Assembly: GCA_934045905.1 (NCBI GenBank)
Contig: OW203770.1
Span: 1,240,001 to 1,304,000 of the forward strand
Length of the DNA: 64,000 nt
Source of the DNA: Leuctra nigra
Lineage: Eukaryota > Arthropoda > Insecta > Plecoptera > Leuctridae
Reading direction: 5' to 3'
Every line of letters starts with the position of its first letter. Positions within the stretch are counted from its first letter, which is position 1. The notes under the pieces are model-generated. The model searched no databases, was not told the origin of the DNA, and worked only from the letters and a program-made list of their open reading frames with translations. Below are positions 1-13,500 of this stretch, piece after piece. Both the position numbers and the translations under genes were made by a program.

Positions 1-94
1 GAGCACAGGATTCCACCGTTAAACCGGATGCGATGCTAGACACTCCGAGATGGACCACGAGAACCGGTTTATGTTCCTGCCACAGCTCCGGTAT
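1..94 (-). CDS. PGPEP1: PGPEP1-like coding exon 2 (partial)
   Basis: 94 nt after a TTTGACAG acceptor, phase 0 with exon 1. It encodes IPELWQEHKPVLVVHLGVS followed by the LTVES catalytic-Glu motif, colinear with vertebrate PGPEP1 (IPALWEKH...VVHVGVS...TLEKC). It is cut by the window edge. Confidence 0.9.
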   Translation of the reverse strand, partial: MPELWQEHKPVLVVHLGVSSIASGLTVESCA

Positions 95-657
95 CTGTCA
101 AACAGCCGGAGATTTCAAACAAGTAGCAAGGCTTGAACATTTACCTACTTGCTACAATGAAAGAGAAGTTTTACATTAGCAGGAATTTCAAAATGCTGAC
201 ACCTTCCCAGAGATTAAAATCTAGATAAGTAGTCTAAAGATTAACTAACTTTCACTTTCTCTACAACTCTGATAAGGTCGATTTACACACAGGGCAGTTC
301 CAAACTTCGAAATTCAAATTTAATTCCATTTAAATCAATTGTTGTTTTCTTAGTTCACACGGGAGTTTTGTAACGGTGATTTGGAACATTGGCGAACTTG
401 GGAAGTTTGGAGTGGCCATGTGAATCGACCTTTACTTCAACAGGTAGTCCTGTGTTGCACAACTGTAAAAAACTTACCCTTTTAGAAACTGCTTCATATT
501 CCACGGGAATCTCTTCAATGACTAGTTTTACGTTATGTTCCGATTCTATATCCAGCGAAGGCAAGAGTTTGGCAACTTCCCAGCTAGCATTCACTGTGTG
601 CTCTCCGAATGGACCAAACCCAGTCACAACCACTATTTGCTTTTCCTCAGTGGTCAT
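1..657 (-). CDS. PGPEP1: Pyroglutamyl-peptidase I (PGPEP1-like), 5' part, two exons, runs off left edge
   Basis: The enzyme removes N-terminal pyroglutamate (5-oxoproline) from peptides; it is a cytosolic cysteine peptidase of family C15. Exon 1 (657-478) starts at ATG 657-655 and gives 60 codons with the family's substrate-binding signature near residues 12-26 (TGFGPFGEHTVNASW) and the conserved EIPVEY stretch. The donor after 478 reads AGG|GTAAGT in phase 0. Exon 2 (94-1) follows a ...GACAG acceptor and continues with IPELWQEH...VVHLGVS and LTVES; the Glu of that last motif (about residue 88) matches the catalytic Glu of the family. The catalytic Cys and His lie in exons beyond the window. 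The usual length is about 210 residues, so less than half is here. It is divergent from Rpn2, with about 720 bp between start codons. The assignment is secure; the ends outside the window are unknown. Confidence 0.93.
478..657 (-). CDS. PGPEP1: PGPEP1-like coding exon 1
   Basis: 60 codons from ATG (657-655) to the AAAAGG|GTAAGT donor. Reading beyond the donor stays open to 355 but similarity to the family stops exactly at the splice site, so that tail is intron. The intron, 95-477, shows no element I recognise. Confidence 0.93.
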
Positions 658-1379
658 TGTTGATTTTCGAACAAAAGATGACGTTTAAAATATGCCGCTT
701 TGCCACTCGCAGTAGGCCTTGGTTCGAATCCCTCTCGCACTTTATTTCACGGAATTAGTCGAAACCGCTCGAAACACTGCAGTTGTTGTTCACTTTGGTC
801 TGTTAACTGCGTTAACTGGTGACGAATGTAGATTTTTTTAGTTAAGCCCTACATTCACGATAAGAGATAAGAGATTTGGGTGATTATTAATAAAAATAAC
901 GTCACGCACAGCTGTCACGCTGTCAATGAACTTCTCATTGGCAGCCATCTTGCTTTTCTGCTGAAAAGACGAAAAGCGGCTTCTAAATTTGACACGGTAA
1001 AAAATATTCTATTTGTCTTTTTAACTGATAAATATGTATTAAGTTGGTAAAAACATATTATATTGGACTTTAGCGTTATTTTAGAGTATGTTCTGGAGAT
1101 TTTTAGCCTATTTCAGAGCTAAAATTTTTGGATGTGACATTTCGAAAACGCCAGTCATTACTGTTGAGGTTAGATTGAACTTAGGAAACAATGATTCTGT
1201 TTTATCCATAGTGCTTTATTGCGAAAATCTCGTAGTAATTGGAAGTTGTACCTTCTACTAACAGTAAATTAACGTTTATGATGAAATATCTGCAATGTTT
1301 CTTTGTTCCTTTGTATGCTTTGACACCCTAGCCGATGTAATTTTGACCATTTTGCTTTCAGTTGTTCAACTCTTGAATC
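658..1379. promoter_or_regulatory. Shared upstream region of divergent PGPEP1-like and Rpn2 genes
   Basis: 722 bp separate the two start codons. No TATA box is evident for either gene. The stretch at about 937-952 contains a CAGCCATCTTG motif (YY1-like core element, common at TATA-less housekeeping promoters). Around 897-930 there is a short segment with repeated CTGTCA/GTCACG words. Transcription starts cannot be placed from sequence alone. Treating it as one bidirectional promoter is inference from the head-to-head layout. Confidence 0.4.
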
Positions 1380-1589
1380 ATGACGGAGGTTTGTATCACC
1401 TCTGCGGCTGGGATAATCTCTCTGCTTGATGAACCGATGCCAGAGTTGAAAGTGTTTGCGTTGAGGAAACTGGATCTGATCGTCGACCAGTTCTGGCCGG
1501 AGATATCCGAGGCGATCGAGAAGATCGAGATCTTGCACGAGGATCAGACTTTCGATCAGCGCGAACTGGCGGCTCTCGTCGCTAGCAAG
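1380..1589 (+). CDS. Rpn2: Rpn2 exon 1
   Basis: 70 codons, ATG to ...LVASK, donor AAG|GTCAGT, phase 0. It encodes the start of the N-terminal helical domain ([26 protein letters not shown]). Confidence 0.93.
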
Positions 1590-4500
1590 GTCAGTGTAGC
1601 AACCACTTGGCACACTCCACTCTGTACATTTATTTTACCTACTACACAGGTTAAATCATGTTCAGACGGAATTAGGCTGACTATCGGAATAACCTGATAG
1701 GAGTTGGCTGTTGGAAAGTGATGTTTATTTTGTAGAGCTGTTTGTAACAACATTGCTTCTCATGCAGCATGATGTTATTTTAAGAAGTGGCTGATTTGTC
1801 AGTTGCACCTTTCCAAAGATTAGGAATATTGCTGTAAATATTTAAGGAAGTGGCCCAGACCTTACCGAGGCAATTTAATCAAATCCTTCAGACCTAGTTA
1901 AATTTTTTTATTTTCTTTTGAAAATAAAGTTTCAATTCTTGCTGAAACTAGAATACATGTAGGCTTTGGATGCTATTTTCATACTATTCTCATCCCCCAT
2001 TGTCATGCTGCCACTCAAACAACCTGTTCTCGCTCGGCCCAGAGCAGCGACACGGCTGCACGGCTGCCACGATTTTTACTCCAGAAATCTTAGTCAAATA
2101 CAAAGCGATTCCAGACGCGTTTATGAGGGAATCGGTAATTTTATGGACGCGATGTAATCTACACGCATAGACGGTCATGTCGATGGGTCTCAAATTATCC
2201 TCGTCTTAGCCGTCTAGGTTGTGGAGGGTCTTGAATATCATGAAAAATCAGTTACTTTGGAGTCATTGTAATATCGATGTATTATTCATAATTATGCCGC
2301 AATTGAATATAAAAATAGTTGCTTACCACAGAAAATTGCCTTCCGATTCCAGCGGTGTGCTTCATTATTTTCTAAGACTTATAATAACAGAGATACGACG
2401 ATGTAAAGTGGAGAATTCACCGAACTCGCAACAATTGTGCACGCGGAGGGACGAGTTGATAATAATCTACGTCATCATCGCGATCTGTATGAATTAATTA
2501 TAATTATTCCAATTATCATTTTCACTATATTTTTGGCCAAAAGTTGTTCAAATATGCATCTCCAGCCATAAAGACAATAAAACCTGAGGGTTTTGTGGCC
2601 CTTTAATACATAGATACACATACATTACATTACATAGACACCTGTACAGAGGTATTACATAGATTTGTAGCAAAGCACTAAAATTACAAAATTAAGCCAT
2701 TTAATTAAGTAATTAAGTTAATAATTAAGTAAGTAAGTTTGTATGCATAGATACATAGAGATACACATACATAGATACATAGATTTGTAGCAAAACACTA
2801 AGATTTTAAAATTAACTTGTCACAGATTACTGCCCTCTAATGTCTAATTGATGAATTTATGGGATAACGAACGATCAATGATGGCTTAAGGCTTATCCCA
2901 GAAACCAGCATTACAGTGCGAAAGTGGATCAGGTTTCCAAGCTCCATCACGTATAACCTTTATGCAGTCATTTCTAAATGAAACCATATTTACATTTTCT
3001 CTAACATGACTAGGGCTCTAATCTAACTTTAATATCTAATCTAGAGCTCTAATCTAACTCCTTTCTTCTAATGAATGATTCTTCCTTCAGGTGTACTACC
3101 ACCTGGGCTCCTACGAGGACTCTCTCACCTACGCGCTGGGCTCGGGCCAGCTGTTCGACGTGAACCTGCGCTCGGAGTTCGTGGACACCACGCTGACCAA
3201 GTGCATCGACTTCTACACACAGCAGCGTGTGGCCATGATCGACAACGCTGCCGAGGCCAAGCCGATAGACCCGAGGCTCGAGGCCGTCGTCAACAGGATG
3301 TTCAACAGGTGTGTTATCGTACGGGAGAATAATGATAAACTGTACCCAGTCATTATTCTTAAAGGGACTGGATTTCTAAGACGTAGGTAGTTCATGTACT
3401 TGTACTAGGTAGTTATGTAGGTACTTATACTAGGTAGTATGTACTTATGACACTGAAATTAGATTTTTATGTTGTTTTTAGTTTGAATTTAACATTTCAT
3501 AAGACACTCCTAACTGCAGATTTGAGTACAAAGTAAAGTAGGTGACATGCTACCTACTTATTGGGAGTAAAGTAACTGAATGTAATACCTAGATGTTACA
3601 AATTTATTTTGTTTCCATGTACAATATCCAAGTCCACAAAGTAAAAAAAGTCATTTTTAGTACGTAGTTAAAAAATCCTTAATATTTTGAAAATGCCTCT
3701 TGGCAAGACTATTTTAATGTATTTTTTAACTTTGTTCAGTTAATTTCATATTTATTTGTACCTAACTTATTTAGGATGTAGTACATAACATGTTCACATA
3801 TTTTTTTTCAAATTACGTAACTGTTAAAGTAACTGCTGCCATTAAGGGAGGATGCCCAAGAAGAGGTCTCCGATAGATATTTGAATTAATATGCTTATTT
3901 AATAGATAATTTCCTTGCGAATATAAACGCAAGAAAAATAGGGGTAGCCGAACTAATTTCCAAGATATATCACTTTATAAATTTGAGTTAGCCCTATCTT
4001 TAACATGGCAAGTCGAAAAAACACGGTAATTTTCCTAGTTAATATTAGATTTAAACTATTTTCCACCGATAGATTTTTCCAAAAACTAATATTATGTGTA
4101 TTAGACATAGAGGTATTTATTAAGATTTTTATATAAACACCTAGCCGTACGTTTTTAAAAGTTAGGCGCCAAATTCTAAATAATTTTCCTATATCTCCTG
4201 TGTTAAAATTTATTAATCTTCCGAAGACATCATATTGAAAACTCAATATAATTAGAGAGTTGCAAGTTACAAGACATTTGATGAAACTTTTACATAAAAA
4301 TATAGTTGAAATGTTGAAAAAATTAATAAAAGTCGTACATTTCAACAAAAAATATTTTCGGAAAATCTACTTGCCATCTCCTTAAGCAAGTAGTAACACT
4401 GAAATATTTTTAAATTAACTTTGCCACTGCAACTGATATTAATGTCTGACTCCTGTCCTGCTGTTCTCTACAGATGTCTGACCGACAAGCAGAACAAACA

Positions 4501-7500
4501 GGCGCTGGGACTTGCGTTGGAGACGCATCGTATGGACGTGTTCGAGAGGAGCATCATGGAGTCGGTGAGTCATCGCTAGAGATACGGAAATTTCGCATTA
4601 ACGAAATAGGCGACAAGAATTAAATGTTGTTTTAAGAAATATTAGAAGTGTTTTCTTTATGTTTCATGATGTTTGGGCGCGTTTAGAGTAGTGTTCTATT
4701 TCACGAATTAATGCGATATATGCCTTTTAATGCGAATTGTTACTGTTTAAGCGAAATAGGCGCGAAAAAGAAGAATTCACTGCTCAATATATACTTTTTC
4801 CCTTTTCATTCCAATAATCAAACATATATTTGTGACATTTCTCAAAAATTTGTCTGAAAATATGTAAACAGCAGCTGCTGTAACAGGTTTTACCCCTCTG
4901 TTCCCCTTCCCACGGAACCAACCCTGTCACCAAAGCAGATGTTCATTTCCCCTCCCCTACCTACCCAGCCAGGCCACTGACCTTCAAGGACACTAGGACT
5001 TGCCTTCATTATTCTGTCAAGTGTTTTGGTGCAATATATAGATCGCAGCAAATCCATAATTATTCAGGAAAGAGCCACAAATATGCTTAATATATTAAGT
5101 GTTTTGTTCATGATGAATTAAATACCTACTCATTAATTAATATTAATTTTTAACCCCGAAAAAAACAGATTTTGATATTTTGCTAAATTGATGCTATTTT
5201 TAAAAGAATTAATGCGAATTAATGCTAAATTTCCAATAATTAATGCTTTGAAAACCAATAATTAATGCTAAATTTCCGTATCTCTAGTCATCGCTTATCA
5301 TATCGCTTTCAATGGTCTGGTCTGTTTTCATCCCTGCTTCTAGGATGACTGTCGGCTGATATAATCACTAAAGTTCGTTCACGATAAGAATATCACTGAC
5401 GTTTTAGTCGATCACGTCGTTCATTGGTCAGTCACTTGAACACTGCCCTGTCAATGGCAAGACTTTCTTTTTTGTATTATTGAAATTATATAAATTATGT
5501 CAAATACACAATTTTTAATAACTTAGTAAATATTATAAAAATTCAATAAAATTGATTTATTTTTATCTACAGCCGTATTAAACACATTTTTTGATTATTA
5601 TATTGATATTTACATGTTTAGGTATACGTTCACTTGACTACGGTAGTACACGCCGCCATTACGGCTTGCTATTCTAATCGTGAATGAACTTTACTAACTT
5701 CTCGAACTCAATATTTTCCAACAGCCTTGGGAAGAACATAGCGGTTTCAACAGTTTCCTCGAAATTAATGTGTTTTTAAGACCGTTTTGAAGATAAATGT
5801 TTTCTTTTAAGAGTCTACGATACTTGATGAAATCCATGTTTTATGAAGCACAAAATGGCGGCCCTACTTTTTTCTAAACGGCTTTACCGATTGTCTTAAA
5901 ATTTTCACAGATTATAGATACCTAAAGAGATCTGTGTCTCTAGTGACCCAAAGTTTTATTTTTTGTTTAGTTATTTCAGGGCAGAGGTGCCAAAAACACT
6001 CATATAACAGTAAACCCTCGTTATTACGAACTTCAATAATTCGAATTTAGGGGTAAATTCGAACTAGGTGGATGGTCCCAGTGGACAGGATAGGTTTTTA
6101 CATGTTAAATCATTTTTATGAATCGAATTTTAGGTTAATTCGAAATTCGAACTGAATTTTGGTCCCAGCCCATGTTATTCCTTGCATACAGTTGTTTTAA
6201 TTCGAACTTTGCAGAAGGATTGATAAAATAATCGCGAACTAACTACGAAAAAACAACACTCAAAACAAAACACAACCTTCAATGGCATCAAAATGAGATA
6301 ATCTGGCTTGCGAGGTTGGCCAAGCTGCTGTTACAGGTTTGCCAACCCCACTTTTTTGCAATGGCGGGAATATTCCACAGGCGGGAATATTCAAACTTCA
6401 TGAAAATGCACACAAATTTTTTTGCATTAATTATATATTTCGAACTTTTTTAATTCGAACTGGGATTTTTTGGGTCCCTTTGAATTCGAATTAACGAGGG
6501 TTTACTGTATTGCCCATGTTAGCACTTCATACCACTTATCACTCATATCACTTCCTCAAAACGAGAAAATACATTTTTTATTATTTTTTTGGATAACTAG
6601 AGTCACAGATTTACTCTTTATCTCTGTGCTGTTAAATTTTGAAAACAATCAGTCAAGCCGTTAAGAAAAAAGTAGGGGCCGCCTTTTTATGGTAGGTATT
6701 TGTGGTTTTCAATATTTAAATTAAAATAACTTACTTCACAGCAGTATATGCAACATGCGACACACGATTATATGTCACAAATGTCACGTACAACCCAGGA
6801 CCCTTACCTAATATCGCCAAATTTCAGTAGCACCGTGTTACTGTAGCACAACTTTTGTTTTAAAAGTTTTAGCCATAAGAGCTAACATTGCCGCCATGGC
6901 AACTAGCCGATCGTGCTACAGTAACACGGTGCTACTGAAAAATTGGCGATATTAGGTAAGGGTCCAGAGCTAATGCATTTTCATGCATTTCTAAGTTTTT
7001 TTTACATCGGAATCGAAATTTTTTGTGTGTCCTGTCGACTCTTAAGACCTTTTTGGAGACCGTTTTAAAGAAAAATGTGTTTTTAACACCTTCTCATTTA
7101 TTTTTTTGATTAAAATTTTAGAAAAAATAATTTTGGGGGAAATTTTAATAATATGTATGAGATAAATTTTGAAAACTATTTATCATCTTGTTTAACAATG
7201 TGATTCTTCCAGGACGACGTGAACGGCATGCTGGCCTACGCGTTCCAAGTCTCGATGAGCCTGATCCAGAACCGTGGCTTCCGCAACCTCGCGCTGCGCA
7301 CGCTGGTGACCCTGTACCACCGCCTGGACACCGCAGACTACGTCAGCGTCTGCCAGTGTCTCATCTTCCTCGAGGACCCGCTGGCCGTGGCGGAGATCCT
7401 CGAGAAGCTCAGCAAGGAGGGCGAGGAGAGCGTGCTGATGGCGTACCAGATAGCGTTCGACCTGTACGAGTCAGCCACGCAGCAGTTCCTCGGCAGGGTG

Positions 7501-10500
7501 CTCTCGGTTGGTGGCTCAAACTTATTTACATTTTATAATTTTTTTATCACTTGTATTTTAAAAATCTTTAAAACTTTTTATAATTTTTTAAAATTTTAAA
7601 ATTAAATTTTTTGTTTAAATTTTTAAAATTATGGCTATTGGTTGGTGCACACATTATAGGAAACATGAAATAGTAACGTGTTAAATTTTCAGAAAATTGT
7701 TATTACCTAATGAAAAAAGTTAGGTACCTAGCTAGTAGCTACAGACATTTTGATTAAGATGTTGAAAAACAGTTAATAACAGCGTTATAAAACTTTAACA
7801 GAACTTAACTTGCACTGCAAACAAAAATGAAAGATTTGTGACCAATAATTTCGGTGTCACAGATTCAGAAATCTATTACAATGGAAACATTTATCACGGG
7901 TCTTATGGGAATGACGTCACAAAGCGCAGGCGGTTGCTAATCCCAGAGCCAGTTGTTTGTGGTGATAAAAAGAGCCAAAATTCGTTTTCAACATTCTGAA
8001 AGTGGTAAATTGGTGGTGATAATTATGTTAATTTTCGCGATTGGTGGTGAAATAGAAAAAAAAAGTTTTTTATAAGAATAAGTGTGAAATTTGACGCGCG
8101 AGCGAGCCGCAATACTACCAACCCCCCTAGACTCGGCGCGTGCGCATGCGCACCCCTGTTCAAGGTCATGTAGATGCGTCATTCCATGCTCAGCAGCCAA
8201 CCAGCTGGCACCCCCATACACTCTTTGGCTGGCACTGACAGCTGGCTTACGAAGAAAACAGTGTGATTCTTTCTATTTCGTGGTACTTTTGACACAGATC
8301 GAAGAAATTTTCGTAAAATATATGTACTCGGAATCGGGAAATGTTGCAAAACACATATGTTTGGGACAAAATCGCGTGAAATCGCGAGAATTCGTCAATA
8401 TCGCGTCAAAACACAAATTTCGCGAGAAAAAGATACATATATTTGGAATCAGGAATGTATGAAACGTAAAGATATGTCAGAAAATTCATGTTTCTAAACA
8501 TTTCGCGTTTATCGTGGAAACCATAAACAACTGGCCCTGCGTATCCCTGTAAAGTGTGGTGATCGTAGACCTGTCAAAACTGCACACAGTCGCGTGACAC
8601 GATGTTAATGTTGCAGTCGCTGAGGAAGACTGCGCCCATCCCCACCGCAGCAGCAGCACCGGTCGTCGCCGCCGCAGCCGAGCTGGTGGAGGGGGAGCCG
8701 GTGCCCGTCGCCGTGGCCGCGGCAGTAGGTCAGTCTCAGACCAGTCATAACGCTTAATGTTCCACTTACAACATAAGACTGATTTTTATTCTATGTATTT
8801 GTTATAAAACAACATTTTTCTCCATAAATACTTGAAATAAACTAGATTTTTTTCAATTGATTCTGAAAATGCAAAGTATTTTCCCATCATCTGCTTCTGA
8901 AGATTCTTGGGAATGAGCTTTGCTTTTTTTATTTGTTTCACTTTTTTTTAAAGATAATCTCAATTTTTCTTTCAGTGACTCCTAAAAAGCGATTTTTATT
9001 TTTATTCCATGTACACTTGGCCAAACAAAACTTGAACGTTCAATAAATCTGATAGGCAGATAAATGTAAGATCGCACCATCAGAAGTCAGTCTAAGCGAT
9101 CTCATTGTCTCACTCTAGTAGGTGACCTCACATTTCAATGATAATAACAAGCTTTGTTTGGTTATGGGACATGACCAGCAGTCATTCAAATTTGGTCAAC
9201 GTTCAAGTTTTGTTTGGCCGGGTGTACCTATTCATGATAAAACAACGTTTTCTCCATACATTCTCTAAATAAACTAGGTTTTTCCAATTGATGTCGAAAA
9301 GACCAAAGTATATTCTAGGGGTGTGCGAATAGTGATTTTTGACTTCGAATACGAATATCGAATAATTGACAAAAATATTTCGAATATCGAATCGAATATC
9401 GAATAATTGGAACCTAAATTAAAAGACATAATATCAATTAAAAAAAAAATTGGACACCAAACTCTTTTCAAATGACAGAATGAAAGATGGCCATGAAGGA
9501 ATATGCAAGGATCATATTGTTGTCACTAATTATCACAAAAAATTAAATTAACAGGAACAAAAGGAGTATGAGGAAGGTCTACCTGGAGGAACAATAACCT
9601 ACAAATAATATTCCCTTGAAATCAAAATGGCGGCCATGACTATTTCCAGTTGGAGTTTTAGACTCTGCAGCAGTTGGCAGCATTGAAAAACACTCCCATT
9701 TGAGAAATGGCGGGATAATTTTGAATTAAAAGACATGAACTATTCGAAAATTTTCGAATATTCAAATTTTCGAAGTATTCGAAATTTTGAATACTTGATT
9801 TTCGAATACCAAATCGAATATTCGAACCAAATATTTTCGAAGTATTCGTAATTTTCGAAAATTAGCACACCCCTAGTATATTCCCAACCAATCTTGAAAA
9901 TACAAAGTATTTTCCCAACCATTGTTGAAAATACGAAATATTTTCCCCACCATTCTTGAAAATACGAAGTATTTTTGTATACTTGATCTTACTAGTAGGC
10001 AGGGGAACCTTTATTAATAAAGGTTCCGGTTCCGGTTCCACAATTTTACTTTATAAAGGTTCGGGTTCCGGTTCCGGTTCTTAAACAAATAATCTTAAAG
10101 GTTCGGTTCCGGTTCCGGTTCCTGCATAAAGGTTCCGGTTCCCGTTCTCAAATTTTAAATCAAACTAGATTATAACACTTCAGTATTATGTCAAATTTAA
10201 TGGAATTTTTGAATTTGGATTTTGTCATATGAATGAAGCACTGGTGTAGTGTCTGTAATATGCGTACAGAAGTCACAGGATGGTACGCAGACTAAATCTC
10301 AGAGTCAGAAGAGACAGTGGCAGCAATTTTCTCCATAAGACGGCGTAAACATTAATTTTGCCAGAGCTATCATATTCATAATTGTCAGCAAAGCAGTTCT
10401 CATCGCAAAAAAATTGAAAACTCGAGCACTATTTAAAAATAAAGGATTTTCAAGAATTAAAAAAGTCTACAAAAAATACTAATAGAAATGTTATCAAAAA

Positions 10501-13500
10501 ATATTTTTTTTACAACTTTGCGAAAAATATTCTTTGAAAATATCATAATATTAAAATCCAAAAGTTAAAAAATTAAATCGTACATGTTTCTTTTAGTAAA
10601 AGAAGGAACCTTAAGGAACCTTTAAGAACCTTTAAGAACCTAATTGATTATAAAGGTTCGGGTTCCGGTTCCGGTTCTTGGGGAAAAAAGTATAACGGTT
10701 CCGGTTCCGGTTCTGGTTCGGGTCCCTGCTAGTAGGTATTCTTGATCTTGTAAAACTAAGTTTCTCTCCCATGTCTGCAGACGCTGCTGCCCCTGAGAAG
10801 ACGCTGGAGAGTCTGAGCGCGGCCGAGCTTCAACATCAACAGCGCGTCGACAAGCTCACCTCCATCTTGTCCGGCGAGACCACCATCGACCTGCACCTGC
10901 AGTTCCTCATCCGGTCGAACCACTCGGACCTGCTGATCCTGCGCAACACGAAGGACGCCATCCGAGTCAGCGTCTGTCACACGGCCACGGTCATCGCCAA
11001 CGCGTACATGCACAGCGGGACCACATCAGACCAGTTCCTCAGGTAGGCGTTATTGTTATGGAATTTAATCACACTTTTTTTTCAATTTGATGAAAAAAAT
11101 AAAAAATCTTTTTTACGCGACGTTTATTAACATTTTCTTTAGAGATAGGCTGTTTTGTAATGTTAACATCATTATTTTGTCGTTTTGAATGCAACTCTAA
11201 ATAAAAAATGACAATTTTACTAACAATCCATATAAATAGGCTCCATTTTTCTTGACAAAATACAAAATGTTAAAAATGCTTTATATTTGTAAGACTACTA
11301 TAGCAGGGCTGCCGTTTTTACGGATATTATCCGTTTTTACGGATTAATGAGTACAAAAACGGACACGCGGATTTGTTGACACATTAACGGATATTGGTGA
11401 TTCATGGTTGAACCACTTTTTCTCTGTTGAAGGAGATAATATTTCAAATTTATTACGAAAATGTATAGTTTGACAAGTTATTTTCGTTTCCTGTCCAACA
11501 ATTTTCAGTGCAGGGATTGTTTCAAAACATCCTTTTGTGTAAGTAGGCTAGCTATACTAGGGTGAATGGTTGCGAGTGATTGGAGAGGGAGGAAGGGGGG
11601 TGGGGGAAACTGGTCGACCTTGAGCAATGCCTTGAGAGACTAGGGGCGCATCTGTCTGAGGCATCCACTTGTTAGTTGTTTGCAGCTGGTCGTGGGTTAA
11701 TGACCTGATTAGTGATTGCATCCCTCAGTTTTGCGTGTGCTTATAGTTTTGCAGTTTCATAATGCTCATTATGAATATTGTGTTGGTAACGGGAGAAAAA
11801 TATTTATAATTAATTTAATTATGAATTCAAAATTACAATTCCATCCACAGCTGTCAGTCCAGAACCCAACCCCCTCCTCTCATGTCCCATGTTGCGTGAG
11901 GAATTCAATAGCTTATCTGTCAAGGGGCCCACTTGATGCTTGAAATATGGGAGTTTTACATCATTTTAAAGGTTTTTAATGGGCATACGGATTTTTACGG
12001 ATTTTTCATGCTTTTTAAAAGGATATTAATTTGTATATGGCGGCAGCCCTGTACTATAGGTATGTCTAGTGTTGGGATTTTTCATGAAATTTTTTTGTGT
12101 GAAAATTTTCATGAAATTTTTCATGAAAATTTTCAATGTTTTAAATCCTAAGTAAGGTAAATTTATTTTTAATTTTTTTTATTTTTCTGGTAGGTGCACC
12201 GACATTTTTAACCGTATTTCTATCACGCATAATAATGTAACACACCTCCATTAATACTTTACAAAATAAAACAATTGAAAATATGCTAAAAGGTCCTCTG
12301 TAAATGAGTATTTTCTTTCAACACTAGGTAGGTAGCTATGAAAGTCCCAATTTTACTGACTCTCCAAATGAATGTACAGGATTTACGTATTTTTCTTGAT
12401 AAAAAGTAAAAATGTTATATTTAACATGAATGGCCACGGTGATTGCGAATGCGTAGGTACATGCATGCACAGTGGCACCACATCAGATCAGTTCCTCAGG
12501 TAGACTACTTTCCCAGGCTTCCAGAGGAATAGGTATGTTAAATATAAATTGCAAAATTTTTTGCAGAATTATTTAAAAAAAAATTACTACCTACCTGATT
12601 TTTGTATCGCCGGTCGTTTCTTTTTATTTGAGAAAATAAGGAACACGACTGACCTCGGGTGGATTCTTTGGTTGGTACTAGGCATAGGGGGGATCAGGGA
12701 GGATATCAGGGGGATATTTATGTAAATAAATTATATTTAATTTGCTTTAGTTGTTTGTTATGGCTGAAAAAGTAATTTTGTAACAAATCCCCCAGGAAAT
12801 ATCCAACATTTCCTTCAAGAAATTGTACAATTCTTTCCAAACACTAAAATGTCCATGACTTTTGAATTTGTTTGACATACAGATTAGTCTGGATGTTGGC
12901 AAAAACACCTAATATGTAGGTCCCGATGGCCATGCAAGCCTGTGACTGCTGATAATACAGTAAACCCTCGTTATTACGAACTTCAATAATTCGAATTTAG
13001 GGGTAAATTGGAACTAGGTGGATGGTCCCAGTGTTCAGTATAGGCTTTACAATGTTAAATCATTTTTATAAATCGAATTTTAGGTTAATTCGAAATTCGA
13101 ACTGAATTTTGGTCCCAGCCCATGTTATTCCTTGCATACAGTTGTTTTAATTCGAACTTTGCAAGAGGATTGATAAAATAATCGCGAACAAACTACGAAA
13201 AAAACAACACTCAAAACAAAACACAACCTTCAATGGCGTCAAAATGACGTCATGTCATGTTGCGAGGTTGGCCAAACTGCTGTTACAGGTTTGCCAACCC
13301 CACTTTTTGGCAATGGCGGGAATATTCCACAGGCGGGAATATTCAAACTTCATGAAAATGCCCAAAAAAATTTGCATTAGTTATATATTTCGAACTTTTT
13401 AATTCGAACTGGGATTTTTTGGGTCCATTTGAATTCGAATTAACGATGGTTTACTGTATCTGCTTCTAATGTCCAGGGACAACTTGGAGTGGCTGGCGCG

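Noticed and set aside
700..742. tRNA-like T-arm GGTTCGAATCC near the PGPEP1/Rpn2 upstream region
   Set aside because: No D arm, no matching acceptor stem within 90 bp and a poor T stem; at most a chance match or tiny fragment.
2605..2790. CATAGATACA-like words as a possible regulatory array
   Set aside because: Degenerate microsatellite without spacing or partner sites.
3953..4348. 131-codon minus-strand frame in Rpn2 intron 2
   Set aside because: Lies in a TTAA-flanked AT-rich repeat, low-complexity residues, no family motif.
10756..11013. Minus-strand frame opposite Rpn2 exon 6
   Set aside because: Antisense of a conserved exon with no similarity of its own; the same applies to 27738-28148 and 31216-31494.
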